From: Odontocerum albicorne
Taxonomy: Eukaryota > Arthropoda > Insecta > Trichoptera > Odontoceridae
Length of the DNA stretch: 64,000 nt
NCBI GenBank assembly: GCA_949825065.1
Contig: OX463848.1
Coordinates: forward strand, 34,439,491-34,503,490
Direction: 5' to 3'
Below the pieces are notes generated by a model, which saw only the letters and a list, made by a program, of their open reading frames with translations, had not been told where the DNA came from and made no database searches. Shown here in pieces: positions 55,351 to 64,000 of the stretch. A program made the translations under genes and the position numbers. Numbering within the stretch: the stretch's first letter is position 1; each line of letters begins with the position of its first letter.

Positions 55351-55560
55351 CCATCTCAATGGAGGAGAGGCGATTGCGATTGTATGGGCACGTTGGACGC
55401 AGAACACCCGATCACATTGTGAACCAGGCAACCCTCAAATCCGTTGCACGTCGGTCCCCGCGTGGAGGTATGAGGAGCATGGTGGGAGAAGCTGTGTCGG
55501 TCCAGTCCCTAGGACCAATGTATTGCGCTATAACCACCCGACCGACCCAAGAAATACTCT
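55300..55560 (+). mobile_element. LINE family delta, inverted second copy
   Basis: The plus strand carries RLRLYGHVGRRTPDHIVNQA, the same segment in opposite orientation. The two copies form a ~47-bp inverted repeat (55304-55350 against 55384-55430, about three mismatches) with a ~33-base spacer. Confidence 0.78.
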
Positions 55561-55624
55561 ATAACTTTAAAAAAAATTAAATGAACAAGTTATTACTTTT
55601 TTAAACCCTTTAGTTTTTCAGTGG

Positions 55625-56110
55625 TCAATTTTGTCAGTATACAACAGGCATACACCATTGTAACCAAAGATAACCAGATACGAGGAACAACAGTGTACGA
55701 GTTGTTTATGATATGTATACAAGGTACACAAATGTTTTTAATATAAACCAGATATCACCAATGTTTTTGATGTAAGCCAGATACACTAATGTGTTAATTA
55801 ACATCTGTTAACAGGTACATCAATTCGATTAAACCAGATACATCAATATTGTTTTTGTACGTCAAACAACTCAATTAGTATTAGTTAATTAGGTATTCCA
55901 TCATATTAAGAGAATATTCTTTGCTAATAACAGTTCGAAGAAAAGAGTATGAGAATACATATATAAGAACTACGTAATTCTAAATATTCAAAGAATTTAA
56001 GACAATAAATTCAGATGTGTGAATATACATTAATGGAGAATTGAGTGTGACTAGGTAGGACATGTTGTCAATGTACGAGTACAGTTGATGTCAGATACAC
56101 GAATTTTGTT
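55625..56110. repeat. ACACCAAT/ACATCAAT minisatellite, continued
   Basis: Degenerate units GTACACAAATGTTTTTAATA, ACACTAATGTGTTAATTAAC, GGTACATCAATTCGATTAAA and ATACATCAATATTGTTTTTG continue the array interrupted by the elements at 54786-55560. Confidence 0.6.
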
Positions 56111-56485
56111 AATGAATCGGGTTTTCAGACGATTCATTATAAGTACATCGTTTTATGTAGATGGAAAGCAGACCTTCAAAATTAATCGATTATTACATTA
56201 AAGTCTCGCAATTTTTCTACTTAAAAATATGTTCATCAATATTCAGAAACGAACTATCCCAAAAAATCTCAATATTATGGTTCCCCCGAGAAACAGAGTC
56301 ACATCACGTCCAGGCAGTTATTTCTCATTACTCCTCCTAGCGAAGACATAAACCCTCATCTTGAAAAAGCAACACTTGAAGAAAACACCAAAGCAAACTT
56401 GGACCCAACGTAAGAACGTCTTCAGTAACTGCACTGTCCTGGAAACAAAGAGATTTGATGACTAAGATTTTTATACTAAGCGAAT
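56111..56485. other. Unassigned sequence
   Basis: Moderately complex, no gene recognised. Confidence 0.35.
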
Positions 56486-56489
56486 TCGC

Positions 56490-56700
56490 CTTTTCTTAGT
56501 TTGTGAAATACAGCGGATAGGGCTTAAGTCGTTGCCAAGTTGTGAACAAAGCAGCGCCAAAAATCCCGCGCTCTTCTTCCTTTTTTTTATTTTTTGAACC
56601 TCTGTAAATAAGTTGATGCGTCCACCGCCAGAGAGCTGAATGAAAATAAATGGCCGGTTGGCTTTACGGAGGCTTTGCCTGTGGAAAAATACGAGAGAAA
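56490..56700. promoter_or_regulatory. Candidate conserved non-coding block (enhancer-like)
   Basis: High sequence complexity without an open frame: GATAGGGCTTAAGTCGTTGC, GTTGTGAACAAAGCAGCGCC (AACAAAG, Sox/TCF-type), AATCCCGCGC (E2F-like), CTGTAAATAAGTTG (forkhead-type TAAATA), and GGCCGGTTGGCTTTACGGAG. Motif calls are visual only. Confidence 0.3.
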
Positions 56701-57945
56701 TCTACAACAATTAATTAGCTACCGTATTTAATTAAGTGATAATGATGGGCTATTTAAAAAGAAATATTATGTTCATTTATTCAGTAAAATATTGATTACA
56801 ATCAACTAAATGTCGAAATTTGTTTAAAACTGTGATAACTTAAGGGATATGTAATGGTGACATAATACCTACATCAATATTTTTTATTCACTGATGGAAT
56901 AATCCTGAATACAACATGACGGTGTTCTAAGTATATCTGAAAAGAGATGCTGTAAATCTAATCTTTCAATATGTGAAGCCATGACTTCATAATACTTTAC
57001 GATTGACTAGAACTGAAAAAAAACAGGGCTCAGTGAAGTATCAGTAAGGTTTTACTTACGATCCCTTTAATACATTTATGGTTGGTTTTAAGGGAGTACT
57101 GTAACCAAACTGGTAAGTACTGCGACTAAATGATAAACGAAGGGAGAACTAAAACTAAGTACTGCAACTAGGAAGGGAGTATGAACTAAAATGTAATACA
57201 ATACACAAACACCATGAACGAACGGTCTTTGGACAGATAAGTTTTATGTTCGTTACCCTGAAGCAGTTCTATACTGTAGCTATGGTCAACCTTGGAGTGT
57301 ATAATAAAAAGCGATCAAAATGAGTTGGTAAAAACAGACAAGGTTTATCGAGGATTTTTTTAAGGTCTCCACATAAGCATATGAGTGAATGACGGTTGCA
57401 AATGTACTCGTAGACCATGTGATGAGATGCTCTTGGAATATGTGTTGAAGTGATTGTCAAGATTTTGATACTGTTAAATTATGTATGTGATAGCTTGGGA
57501 TTTAAGTGTATTTAAGAATATTTTGATATTTATGATACATATATGAAATTAATAATAAAGGAATCAGACCAGTTCGTCTCAGGCCTTGCCTAGTGAAGTG
57601 ATTCTCTATAGTATGTTCACAAAATGATGTTTTTTTTGCATTGTATATGTTTCTAGTGTCTCTTATTGGTGAATGATGTTAAGGTCTTAAAGTATTGTTA
57701 TAATCTTTCACTTGTTTTTGCATCTTTAATTTAGATGCGACTGATGTTCGTTACTGTGAGATGTGTTTTTAAATGCGTTTTGTGACTACCTGTTTAAGGC
57801 ATGCATTAGCCTAGTAAGACTGATGAATCTTACATATTTCATTGTATTTGTAAAAAGGGTAATAATAATAAAAGAAAACTGGAATTATTCAATATTCTGA
57901 AAGTCTTTCAACACAAGAAAACATTGTCATCATCATCATGGGCTA
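56701..57945. other. Unassigned sequence
   Basis: No gene or repeat family recognised. Short imperfect duplications of GGGAGTA/AACTAAAA text occur at 57090-57200. Confidence 0.4.
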
Positions 57946-57949
57946 TACA

Positions 57950-58200
57950 ACTACAGGTGAATCTTAGCTTCTTCCAAGAACATTTTGCACCCACTTGTAT
58001 CATGTACCAGACTTCTCCAGCTGGATGTTACGGCTATACTTACAAACTCAGTACCACCGTCCATCCATGAAAGTCTTGGGCTCCCAACAGATCTAGTGTC
58101 CAAAATACTACTCGGCGATTGGCCATTATTCATTTTTACGTAGTCATCCAACCTTAACAAATGAAGAGATAGGATAGTCCTGCAAGATTTCATGATTCGC
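57950..58200 (-). mobile_element. LINE ORF2 C-terminal fragment (family epsilon)
   Basis: The 80-codon minus frame has LRLDDYVKMNNGQSPSSILD, then RSVGSPRLSWMDGGTEFVSI, then VTSSWRSLVHDTSGCKMFLE and EAKIHL with a stop. R-S-V-G-x-P-R-L-x-W-x-D-G and S-W-R-S-L are landmarks of insect LINE C-termini. Confidence 0.8.
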
Positions 58201-58260
58201 TTTATTGCATTCGTTCATAGATCCTCCGCAGAATCATTCTTTCTAAATATATGAAGATCT

Positions 58261-58422
58261 CTCGTTAGCCCTTGTAGTGTCGAACACTCTGACTTGGGTG
58301 AGCTCCAGTTTACTCTCGTTAGCCCTTGTAGTGTCGAACACTCTGACTTGGGTGAGCTCCAGTTTACTCTCGTTAGCCCTTGTAGTGTCGAACACTCTGA
58401 CTTGGGTGAGCTCCAGTTCACT
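58261..58422. repeat. 54-bp tandem array, 3 exact copies
   Basis: CTCGTTAGCCCTTGTAGTGT starts at 58261, 58315 and 58369. Because 54 is a multiple of 3, frames stay open on both strands (minus 18-residue unit with LELTQVRVFDTT). Copies are essentially identical, so the array is recent. Confidence 0.97.
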
Positions 58423-58559
58423 CAATATATTATTATATGTATACATCAGAATCTTGTTGCCACGTGAGGCAGTTGATTTTTTAGCTCAATTTATAGGCAA
58501 AAATAAGATTGATTAGCTGCAAGAAGACTTGATGCACCTATGATTATTTTCTCAACTTA

Positions 58560-58765
58560 AGACTCAAGAGCCAAAACCATAAATCTCTTTCAATGTCCGA
58601 TATCCTCAGTGAGATACAGGCAAAAGCCTAGTTTACTGAGGACACGACAAATGAAAGGTAACAAACCCAGATCCATTAAAATTATGTGTCCTAATTAAAT
58701 TACCTGTAGTTTTTTCGCAAATTATGTATATTTCTTGTCATGTGTAAATAAATAAATAAATATAT
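58560..58765. repeat. Interspersed repeat family C, copy 4 (inverted)
   Basis: TATCCTCAGTGAGATACAGG, CAAAAGCCTAGTTTACTGAG, ACCCAGATCCATTAAAATTA, AATTACCTGTAGTTTTTTCG and CTTGTCATGTGTAAATAAAT. It has the longest matched extent and a clear A-rich tail, so it sets the consensus. Confidence 0.8.
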
Positions 58766-59200
58766 GAACATTATTTTATGAAGCACTATAATATTACAAA
58801 ATTGAATTGTTTTAAAACCACTACTTCAAATTATGAAGCTATTATATACAGTATCGATTTTATGGCTATTACTCAAATACAGAATCTTTAATAGAAATAA
58901 CAAATACAATTAACTTTAGGTTAAGGAGCTCAAGTCTAAGAAATTTGCAAAGTAAATTAATTTTATCATTATAATCAATATGTTTTTATTATTTGGCTTA
59001 AGTTTTACGATGAGGACAAATAAATATACGTATGAAACATGTTTTACTTTAGCGAAGGTAAAGTTTTTTTATAATTTATTTTTTCAATGATAATCAAGAG
59101 TATTTTTTTATAGTATTATTGAAACGTATAAATAAAACTTTAAACATCGTTTTTAATATATTCTTATGATATGAGTTTCTACCACTAAGGTTAAAATGGT
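58766..59200. other. AT-rich unassigned sequence
   Basis: Nothing recognisable. Confidence 0.45.
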
Positions 59201-59204
59201 TCCG

Positions 59205-60050
59205 GTCTGAAGAAGTTAGAGCGTGTAAAGATAGATAACAAGGCAGCAAGTTGTGGGTTTACTAAAGCCACAGTGCTTCGAATTCTGCACGATAATCTTG
59301 GCATGAATAAGATGAACGCAAGATGGGTGCTAAAACTTTTGAGTGCTATCCAAAGGCAACAACGTGTTGAATGTTGCAATGAATTTTCAATGCTCTGCGA
59401 TGGGAAAGAAATGTAATTAATTCAGTATTTTTTTACGGATGATGAAACTACTATTTTGTACCATGATTCTCTGTCTAAAGGGGGACGGGTGGAGGGGCGC
59501 TGTCTGGGATCATCACGGCCCATAAAAGTCAAAATGACACAACTTGAAAAAATATCATTTTTCGGGATTATCAGTGTATTTTACTAATTGCAATAAAAAA
59601 GATAAGCTCTCATTAATGTATAAATAAAAAGGTTACCATAAAAACAAAAATCCAAAGAAAGCTGTTACAAAGATTGAGATTATTGCACGATAATGCGTCA
59701 GTCAACACTGTTGTTATAAAGGATGTCATTCAACATTGTGTTTTCCAAGAATTTAATCACTCACCACGATTTGGCCCCTAGTGAATCATTTTTATTTTCA
59801 AAATTGTTATCCAATTTGCGGGTATTTTTTGTAAAGTGTTCGCAACCGCAGTGTTACATCATTTTGATAATGAAACATCAGAATAGTTTTTCAGTGATAT
59901 TAAAAAAATATTCTTACATACCAAAGAGATTTTTTTTTTTAAGAGTGGTCGCTTATTTTAAGGAGAACGGACACGGTACTCGAGGAGGAAAAGGATTTGA
60001 ACACTTTACGATACAAATAGATTCAAGAGGTTATTCTTTATTTTATTAAG
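59205..60050 (+). mobile_element. Degenerate mariner-family transposase region
   Basis: The plus strand reads ATVLRILHDNLGMNKMNARW near 59265, then QRVECCNEFSMLCDGKEM near 59350 and a stop. A block like FFTDDETTILYH near 59428 stands for the first catalytic Asp (mariner TGDETW). HDNASVNTVVIKDVIQHCVF near 59685 holds the second Asp. SESFLFSKLLSNLRV near 59775 stands for the third catalytic region, with the D position lost. Several stops and frameshifts. No terminal repeats recognised. The family differs from the copies at 2239 and 31001. Confidence 0.85.
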
Positions 60051-60159
60051 GCTAGGCAGTGGTAAAATAAATATTAAAAAAATACCTAATATTATTTATC
60101 AAATTAATTTTAAAATATTTTAAATTTAATACATAATAATTATTTTTCTGTAAATTTTC

Positions 60160-60640
60160 GACAGTCCTTATTTATACCTTGTTAGCACAACAATCCTTAC
60201 CTTGTTAGCACGATTGTTTTACCTTGTTAGTACGACAATCCTTACTTTGTTAGCAACAGAATTCTTACTTTGTTAGTACGAAAGTAATAATCTTATAATC
60301 ACGACAAGTATTGCTTTGTCAGTTCGAAAGTTTTTATATTATGGTATAAACAAGATATTCATATCATTTCTTTGTTGGTACGAAAGTCTTTGCTGTGTTA
60401 ACACAGCATTATTTACTTTATTAGCAGGGCAGTTCTTTCTTTGTTAGCACAACCATATATTTTCCTTGTTAATACGACAATTTTGAACTTATTAGTACAA
60501 TTACTTACCATAAAAGTCCTTATCTGGTTAGCGTGACAATTTTTACCTTATTAGCACGACAAGCATATCTTTGTTAGCATGACAGTATTTACCTTATTAG
60601 CACTACAGTTGTTACCTTGCCAGCATAAAAGTACCTTTAT
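60160..60640. repeat. Degenerate ~24-30-bp minisatellite, about 17 units
   Basis: The unit CCTTGTTAGCACGACAATCC varies as CTTTGTTAGTACGAAAGT, CCTTATTAGCACGACAAG and CCTTGTTAATACGACAATTT. Units alternate CTTACCTTGTTAGCA with ACGACA. Divergence is high, so this is an old array. Confidence 0.85.
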
Positions 60641-60815
60641 AACAAAATTCTCTTCCTTCATATTACGTAGATAAGACAAAAATAAATAAAAAAAACTACT
60701 AGGATAAAGGCTGCAATCACAATTATCTACCATAAAGTGCACTATTAAAAGATGAATTCGACATGGTTTTATGTACTGCCCTTCACAGGAGGATTTATAT
60801 TTAAATCAAATAACT
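60641..60815. other. Unassigned sequence
   Basis: Nothing recognisable. Confidence 0.4.
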
Positions 60816-60819
60816 ACCG

Positions 60820-61030
60820 ACGACAATAAAACAGTGGATGGATCGGATCGTACACCTCTGTAGCACCTTGATCGATTAGAAGCCATTAGAGTTCGAGACA
60901 TCCGATTCACCATGGGCGATAAAAGACGTCATAATTACGTTTGGTAAAGGAAGAAGAATATAGAAAAGCGTGCTAATGATCGCACTATGGCGTCAGAAAC
61001 CGACAATTATTCCCCCACCACTGAATTTAT
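60820..61030. promoter_or_regulatory. Candidate conserved non-coding block
   Basis: CACCTTGATCGATTAGAAGC, CACCATGGGCGATAAAAGAC, AAGACGTCATAATTACG (CRE-like GACGTCA at 60925 beside TAATTA-type text), CACTATGGCGTCAGAAACCG and CACTGAATTTATTGTGATTA. Complex, no frame, AT-rich flanks. Confidence 0.28.
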
Positions 61031-61600
61031 TGTGATTAAAACAGCTTTTGTTATTTGGTATATATACCAGATGAACAGTTCTTTAATTCTGAGCAAGAGA
61101 AGTATCCTTTTCAAAAATGTTCATTTCAGATTTATTCCATTATTTTTTTTTGATAATTAGTTAAGATATCAAAATAACAAAAGTAACAGTTTAAAGAAGA
61201 ACACTTCAATAATTATTGTCAAATATATTTAATTTCCTCCATCATGTTTAATTATTTCATTTTCGTGTCTGGACTACCAATTATGACCCATGTTTACAGA
61301 AGGAGGTAACAGAGATCGCTGTAACATTCACATCAGGTCCTGCCCAGAACACCTAACATATTCCCGATATTAGGACAAACTAGCAAGTGTTGTAAATTGT
61401 GCATTTACAATCAAATTCAGTACTTATTTTTTCATCAATCATGTTTAATGTTTATGCTTGGTTACCGTAGACTTACTGGCCGAGAAATAGTATTTTTAAG
61501 ATCAGTTTTTCACGTGTCAATTATATATGTTCAATACTAAAAAGAGTATTTATGAAACAGAATCCAAGTATAGATTAGATTTTCATTTTTTTTTATTTAA
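61031..61600. other. Unassigned sequence
   Basis: Nothing recognisable. CATGTTTAAT(T/G) recurs at 61243 and 61440. Confidence 0.4.
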
Positions 61601-61607
61601 GGATGTA

Positions 61608-61915
61608 TCAAATTATTGATTTAAGCATGCGAATGGCTCTTTAACCCACAAGAGCAATAACGAACGTATCAATTATTGATTTAAGCATGCGAATGTCTCT
61701 TTAACCCACAAGAGCAATCACGAACGTATCAATTATTGATTTAAGCATGCAAATGACTCTTTAACCCACAAGAGCAATCACGAACGTATCAATTATTGAT
61801 TTAAGCATGCGAATGGCTCCTTAACCCACAAGAGCAATCACGAACGTGTCAATTATTGATTTAAGCATGCGAATGGCTCTTTAACCCACAAGAGCAATCA
61901 CGAACGTGTCAATTC
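61608..61915. repeat. 60-bp tandem array, about 5.1 copies
   Basis: The unit (TATCAATTATTGATTTAAGC then ATGCGAATGGCTCTTTAACC then CACAAGAGCAATCACGAACG) repeats with an exact 60-bp step and one to three differences per copy. Each unit holds the palindromic GCATGC and ATCAATTATTGAT (TAAT/ATTA-type core). Confidence 0.98.
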
Positions 61916-62296
61916 AGTTCGGCATCAAACTTCTCTATCTGGGTCAAGATCACGAGTAATGAGGTTTCACAGGTATTTGAAACTGTCGACTTGGTCTATA
62001 GGTGAGTAAATACGTTTTTTTTAAATGGTGCCAATATGTGAATATTTAAATTTTAGCGAACTATTCTTTTTATTTGAAATTACAAAAGGTTTACAAGAAC
62101 TTATCACACATATTGCTGAGGGAGAGTAGTGACTTTTGTCATATCGCGCCTTTAAATTTAAAAATAAATATGACAAGGCGGATCTTTAACAGGGTGAAAG
62201 CGAGAAACAAGGAACTTTTGAAGTCAATTATATACCCTCATTACTGAAAAGAAGATTTATATAACAGAATTTAAATGTATACGAGATTAAATATTT
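61916..62296. other. Unassigned sequence
   Basis: Balanced stretch near 61916-62010, AT-rich beyond. No gene. Confidence 0.4.
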
Positions 62297-62360
62297 TAAG
62301 GGTGTATCTATATATTGTTTGAAAAATGTGAATGCCACTTGAACCCACATATTGAAGAAA
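62297..62360 (+). repeat. Diverged single copy of the 60-bp unit
   Basis: TTTAAGGGTGTATC, GTGAATGCC, TTGAACCCACA and ATTGAAGAA keep the order of the unit at 61600-61660 (TTTAAGGATGTATC, GCGAATGGC, TTTAACCCACA, AGAGCAA). The flanking AACAGAAT...TATA...GATTA(A/G)AT text upstream also matches, which implies an old duplication of a larger segment. Confidence 0.5.
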
Positions 62361-62740
62361 ACATTATTACAAGATAAATACAAAGAGAAAAATATCTTCT
62401 TCCTGTTTAGGCTATTTGAACTGTTTCCTCATCGGTCGCGATCCTCTCCTCAGATTTTGACTCTCAACTGTCCTTGCATCTTTTTGGCGATCTTTTTTAG
62501 GTCTATTTTTTTCGTTATTGTAGTATTTCTTATATTTCAGGATCGCCTTCTTTGTAAAAAATACTTTTATTAAAACGGGTTAATTAGAAAAAATGTTTTT
62601 TTGATACATTTCACAACCGTAGTGTTCTTGCTTTTCAAAGGAATAAGCTCAACATGAGTATAGAAACGTTTATTTTCAACGCAGAAGTCCATAGAATTAA
62701 ACACCTCATTTGAATCGCCATAGGATATTTTTATGATATT
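62361..62740. other. Unassigned sequence
   Basis: A 73-codon plus frame shows nothing recognisable. Confidence 0.4.
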
Positions 62741-62744
62741 TTGA

Positions 62745-63065
62745 TTATAGTTAAGGTATTAACGTTGTGGAGGTCTAAAGACATTGTAATTTGTTTTATC
62801 AAATACTGTTTATTCCACTTTTTGTAACGGTATAACCCTACCGGTTTCAAGGCTTTCACCTCATCTTCAGGGGAGCACAAACAAGACTGAATTCTGTTCA
62901 AACTGGTACACGCTTCTAACGGTTGGGGACATTCGAGTTGGGGATTGAGAGCTGAGGGAGGCATGGGACGATCTCGGCCAGCAACAGAGAGGTTTTTGGG
63001 ATATAGTCAGTATATCGAGGCGTTACAAAAAGTGGAATAAACAGTGTTTAATAAAACAAATTGCA
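62745..63065. repeat. Fold-back family G, uninterrupted copy
   Basis: Terminal inverted repeat: ATTTGTTTTATCAAATACTG then TTTATTCCACTTTTTGTAAC (62789-62828) pairs with GTTACAAAAAGTGGAATAAA then CAGTGTTTAATAAAACAAAT (63022-63061). The CGGTATAACCCTACCGGTTT and TCACCTCATCTTCAGGGG blocks follow the left terminus. The centre (62895-63000) is unique, relatively GC-rich and unlike the copy at 32565. Confidence 0.88.
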
Positions 63066-63350
63066 GCATTTTTATGAAATACTAGCTAATATTATGAATC
63101 ACTTAAGATTGATTTTCGCCGTGATTTGAGCCTAATTGCTTTTATTTCATTCACTCATATATTTAAGGGCGTGACTAGAAAACAATATTGTCTTCGGCCC
63201 CATGAATCTTATTTTCAGATTTATAGCCATTAGAGTAGGAACGTAACTGCAGTCCGTCATGGTACGTGTTGGCAATGTTACCACTCGTAAAGAGGCAACA
63301 ACACTCGAATATATCCAGTGCACGTGATTATTGTTATCAGACTGAGACCC
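63066..63350. other. Unassigned sequence
   Basis: A minus frame of 78 codons at 63147-63383 partly overlaps a SINE head; no recognised domain. Confidence 0.35.
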
Positions 63351-63354
63351 ATTT

Positions 63355-63437
63355 TTCCAAGCGTCATCGGGAATCAAACCCAAAAACCACGGGTAAAAGT
63401 TAAGTGTTTAATAATCTAGGTCACAAAGGTCGTCAAG
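63355..63437 (-). mobile_element. SINE-A-like head fragment
   Basis: CATCGGGAATCAAACCCAAA (reversed B box) and AATAATCTAGGTCACAAAGG then TCGTC (reversed A box and head end). Confidence 0.6.
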
Positions 63438-63544
63438 CTTAATTGCTTAGATAACGACAAGAGAAAATACACCGAATCATGAAGATTCCGGATTTTTTAG
63501 AGATGATGTAATAGCTCGGATTGAGTTATGTTATAATAATCATA

Positions 63545-63900
63545 AGAGGACATTTTTTATAGCGCCGTTCAAAGAGTAGACTCTCTTAATGTCGCTCTAG
63601 CTCGGGATTAAAGCCTACTATTATTGACAGATTAAAAATATTACAAAATATGTTAAATGTAAGGATACAAAAGTGGTGGCTGCGGCCATTCAATTCGGAA
63701 CTTCATCCAATCTGCATATGTTTTGAAAAACATATGTATTTGGTAAGTAAATGGCAAAAAAACTTACCAAAGGAGGACGAATTACAATTTTTTTTATATA
63801 TCTTCCGATATGTGTAAGTAACACATTCTGCTTTAGGTGTAGTATAGTGTATACTTGTAGTGTTAATATGTAATCATACATTTTAATAAAGCCTCTCAAA
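63545..63900 (-). mobile_element. SINE-B, complete copy
   Basis: AGAGGACATTTTTTATAGCG, AAGAGTAGACTCTCTTAATG, AGCTCGGGATTAAAGCCTAC (T-arm-like), GTGGTGGCTGCGGCCATTCA, TTTGAAAAACATATG, AGATCTTCC-like and GCTTTAGGTGTAGTATAGTG. It covers the whole consensus order. Confidence 0.82.
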
Positions 63901-63916
63901 AAGCGCTGTAATCAAA

Positions 63917-64000
63917 AGCTTTCTAGAATTGTGTATAGTTAGAATTAGGAGCAGTGTAGTGTTGACTACTACAGCTTTCTAGAGTTGTGTATAGTTAGAA
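63917..64000. repeat. 56-bp tandem repeat running off the window edge
   Basis: AGCTTTCTAGA(A/G)TTGTGTATAG starts at 63917 and 63973. Only about 1.5 units are visible. Confidence 0.8.

Noticed and set aside
55182..55580. 132-codon plus frame
   Set aside because: It is an accident of two inverted LINE fragments plus overlap; only the YGHVGRR-type part is element-derived sequence.
58215..58446. Small repeat protein encoded by the 54-bp array
   Set aside because: Frames are open on both strands only because the unit length is a multiple of three; there is no start context or transcript support.
61608..61915. CRISPR-like array
   Set aside because: The 60-bp units are contiguous, with no unique spacers, and the genome is eukaryotic. 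The same reasoning applies to the other arrays.

Overview
This is an AT-rich, gene-poor stretch of an animal nuclear genome, most likely an insect. Lepidoptera is plausible from the mix of mobile elements (mariner relatives, RTE/Jockey-like LINE ends, many short tRNA-derived SINEs), but I cannot prove the order from sequence alone. There are no operons, no rRNA, no CRISPR array and no convincing free-standing tRNA gene. Nearly every open frame in the window is a chance frame or a fragment of a mobile element.

One protein-coding exon is convincing: a 3'-terminal exon at 50849-51241 (+). It encodes a RING domain of the C3HC3D type, closest in pattern to the PHRF1/SCAF11 class. It follows a good splice acceptor and has no in-frame ATG of its own, so upstream exons must exist; I cannot identify them. 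A second, weaker candidate exon is the GC-rich island at 8832-9112 (-), which ends in a strong splice donor. A third GC-rich patch, 27930-28100 (+), ends in a consensus donor and may be a 5' exon or promoter. Much of the window may therefore be intronic or intergenic.

The rest is repeats. (1) A multi-copy non-LTR retrotransposon, here called LINE-alpha, is present as about eleven decayed 3' fragments on both strands; one ends within about 50 bases of the RING exon acceptor. (2) Other LINE pieces are an RTE-like 3' end (42100-42830), a Jockey-like C-terminus (19944-20285), a Jockey/I-like end (48000-48606), a reverse-transcriptase core (46785-47300), and several short 3' ends. (3) DNA transposons are a mariner with frameshifts but visible catalytic motifs (2239-3190), a 541-bp deleted mariner with good terminal repeats (31001-31541), a degenerate mariner (59205-60050), a Tc1/mariner scrap (54786-55010) and a 383-bp MITE (33315-33697). 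(4) SINE-A, a tRNA-derived SINE, has about 18 copies or pieces. SINE-B, a ~330-bp repeat with a T-arm-like block and an (ATT)n tail, has about eight. (5) Fold-back and Penelope-like repeats carry a CTGAAGA-hairpin-GAAAC motif that resembles a hammerhead core.

Tandem arrays are frequent (units of 20, 29, 53, 54, 56, 58, 60, ~100, ~113 and ~165 bp). Several lie inside or beside retrotransposon remnants. Scattered blocks of higher complexity and GC (5.5, 13.8, 29.3, 35.3, 41.4, 47.5, 56.5 and 60.9 kb) are the best candidates for regulatory DNA; they are listed with low confidence.
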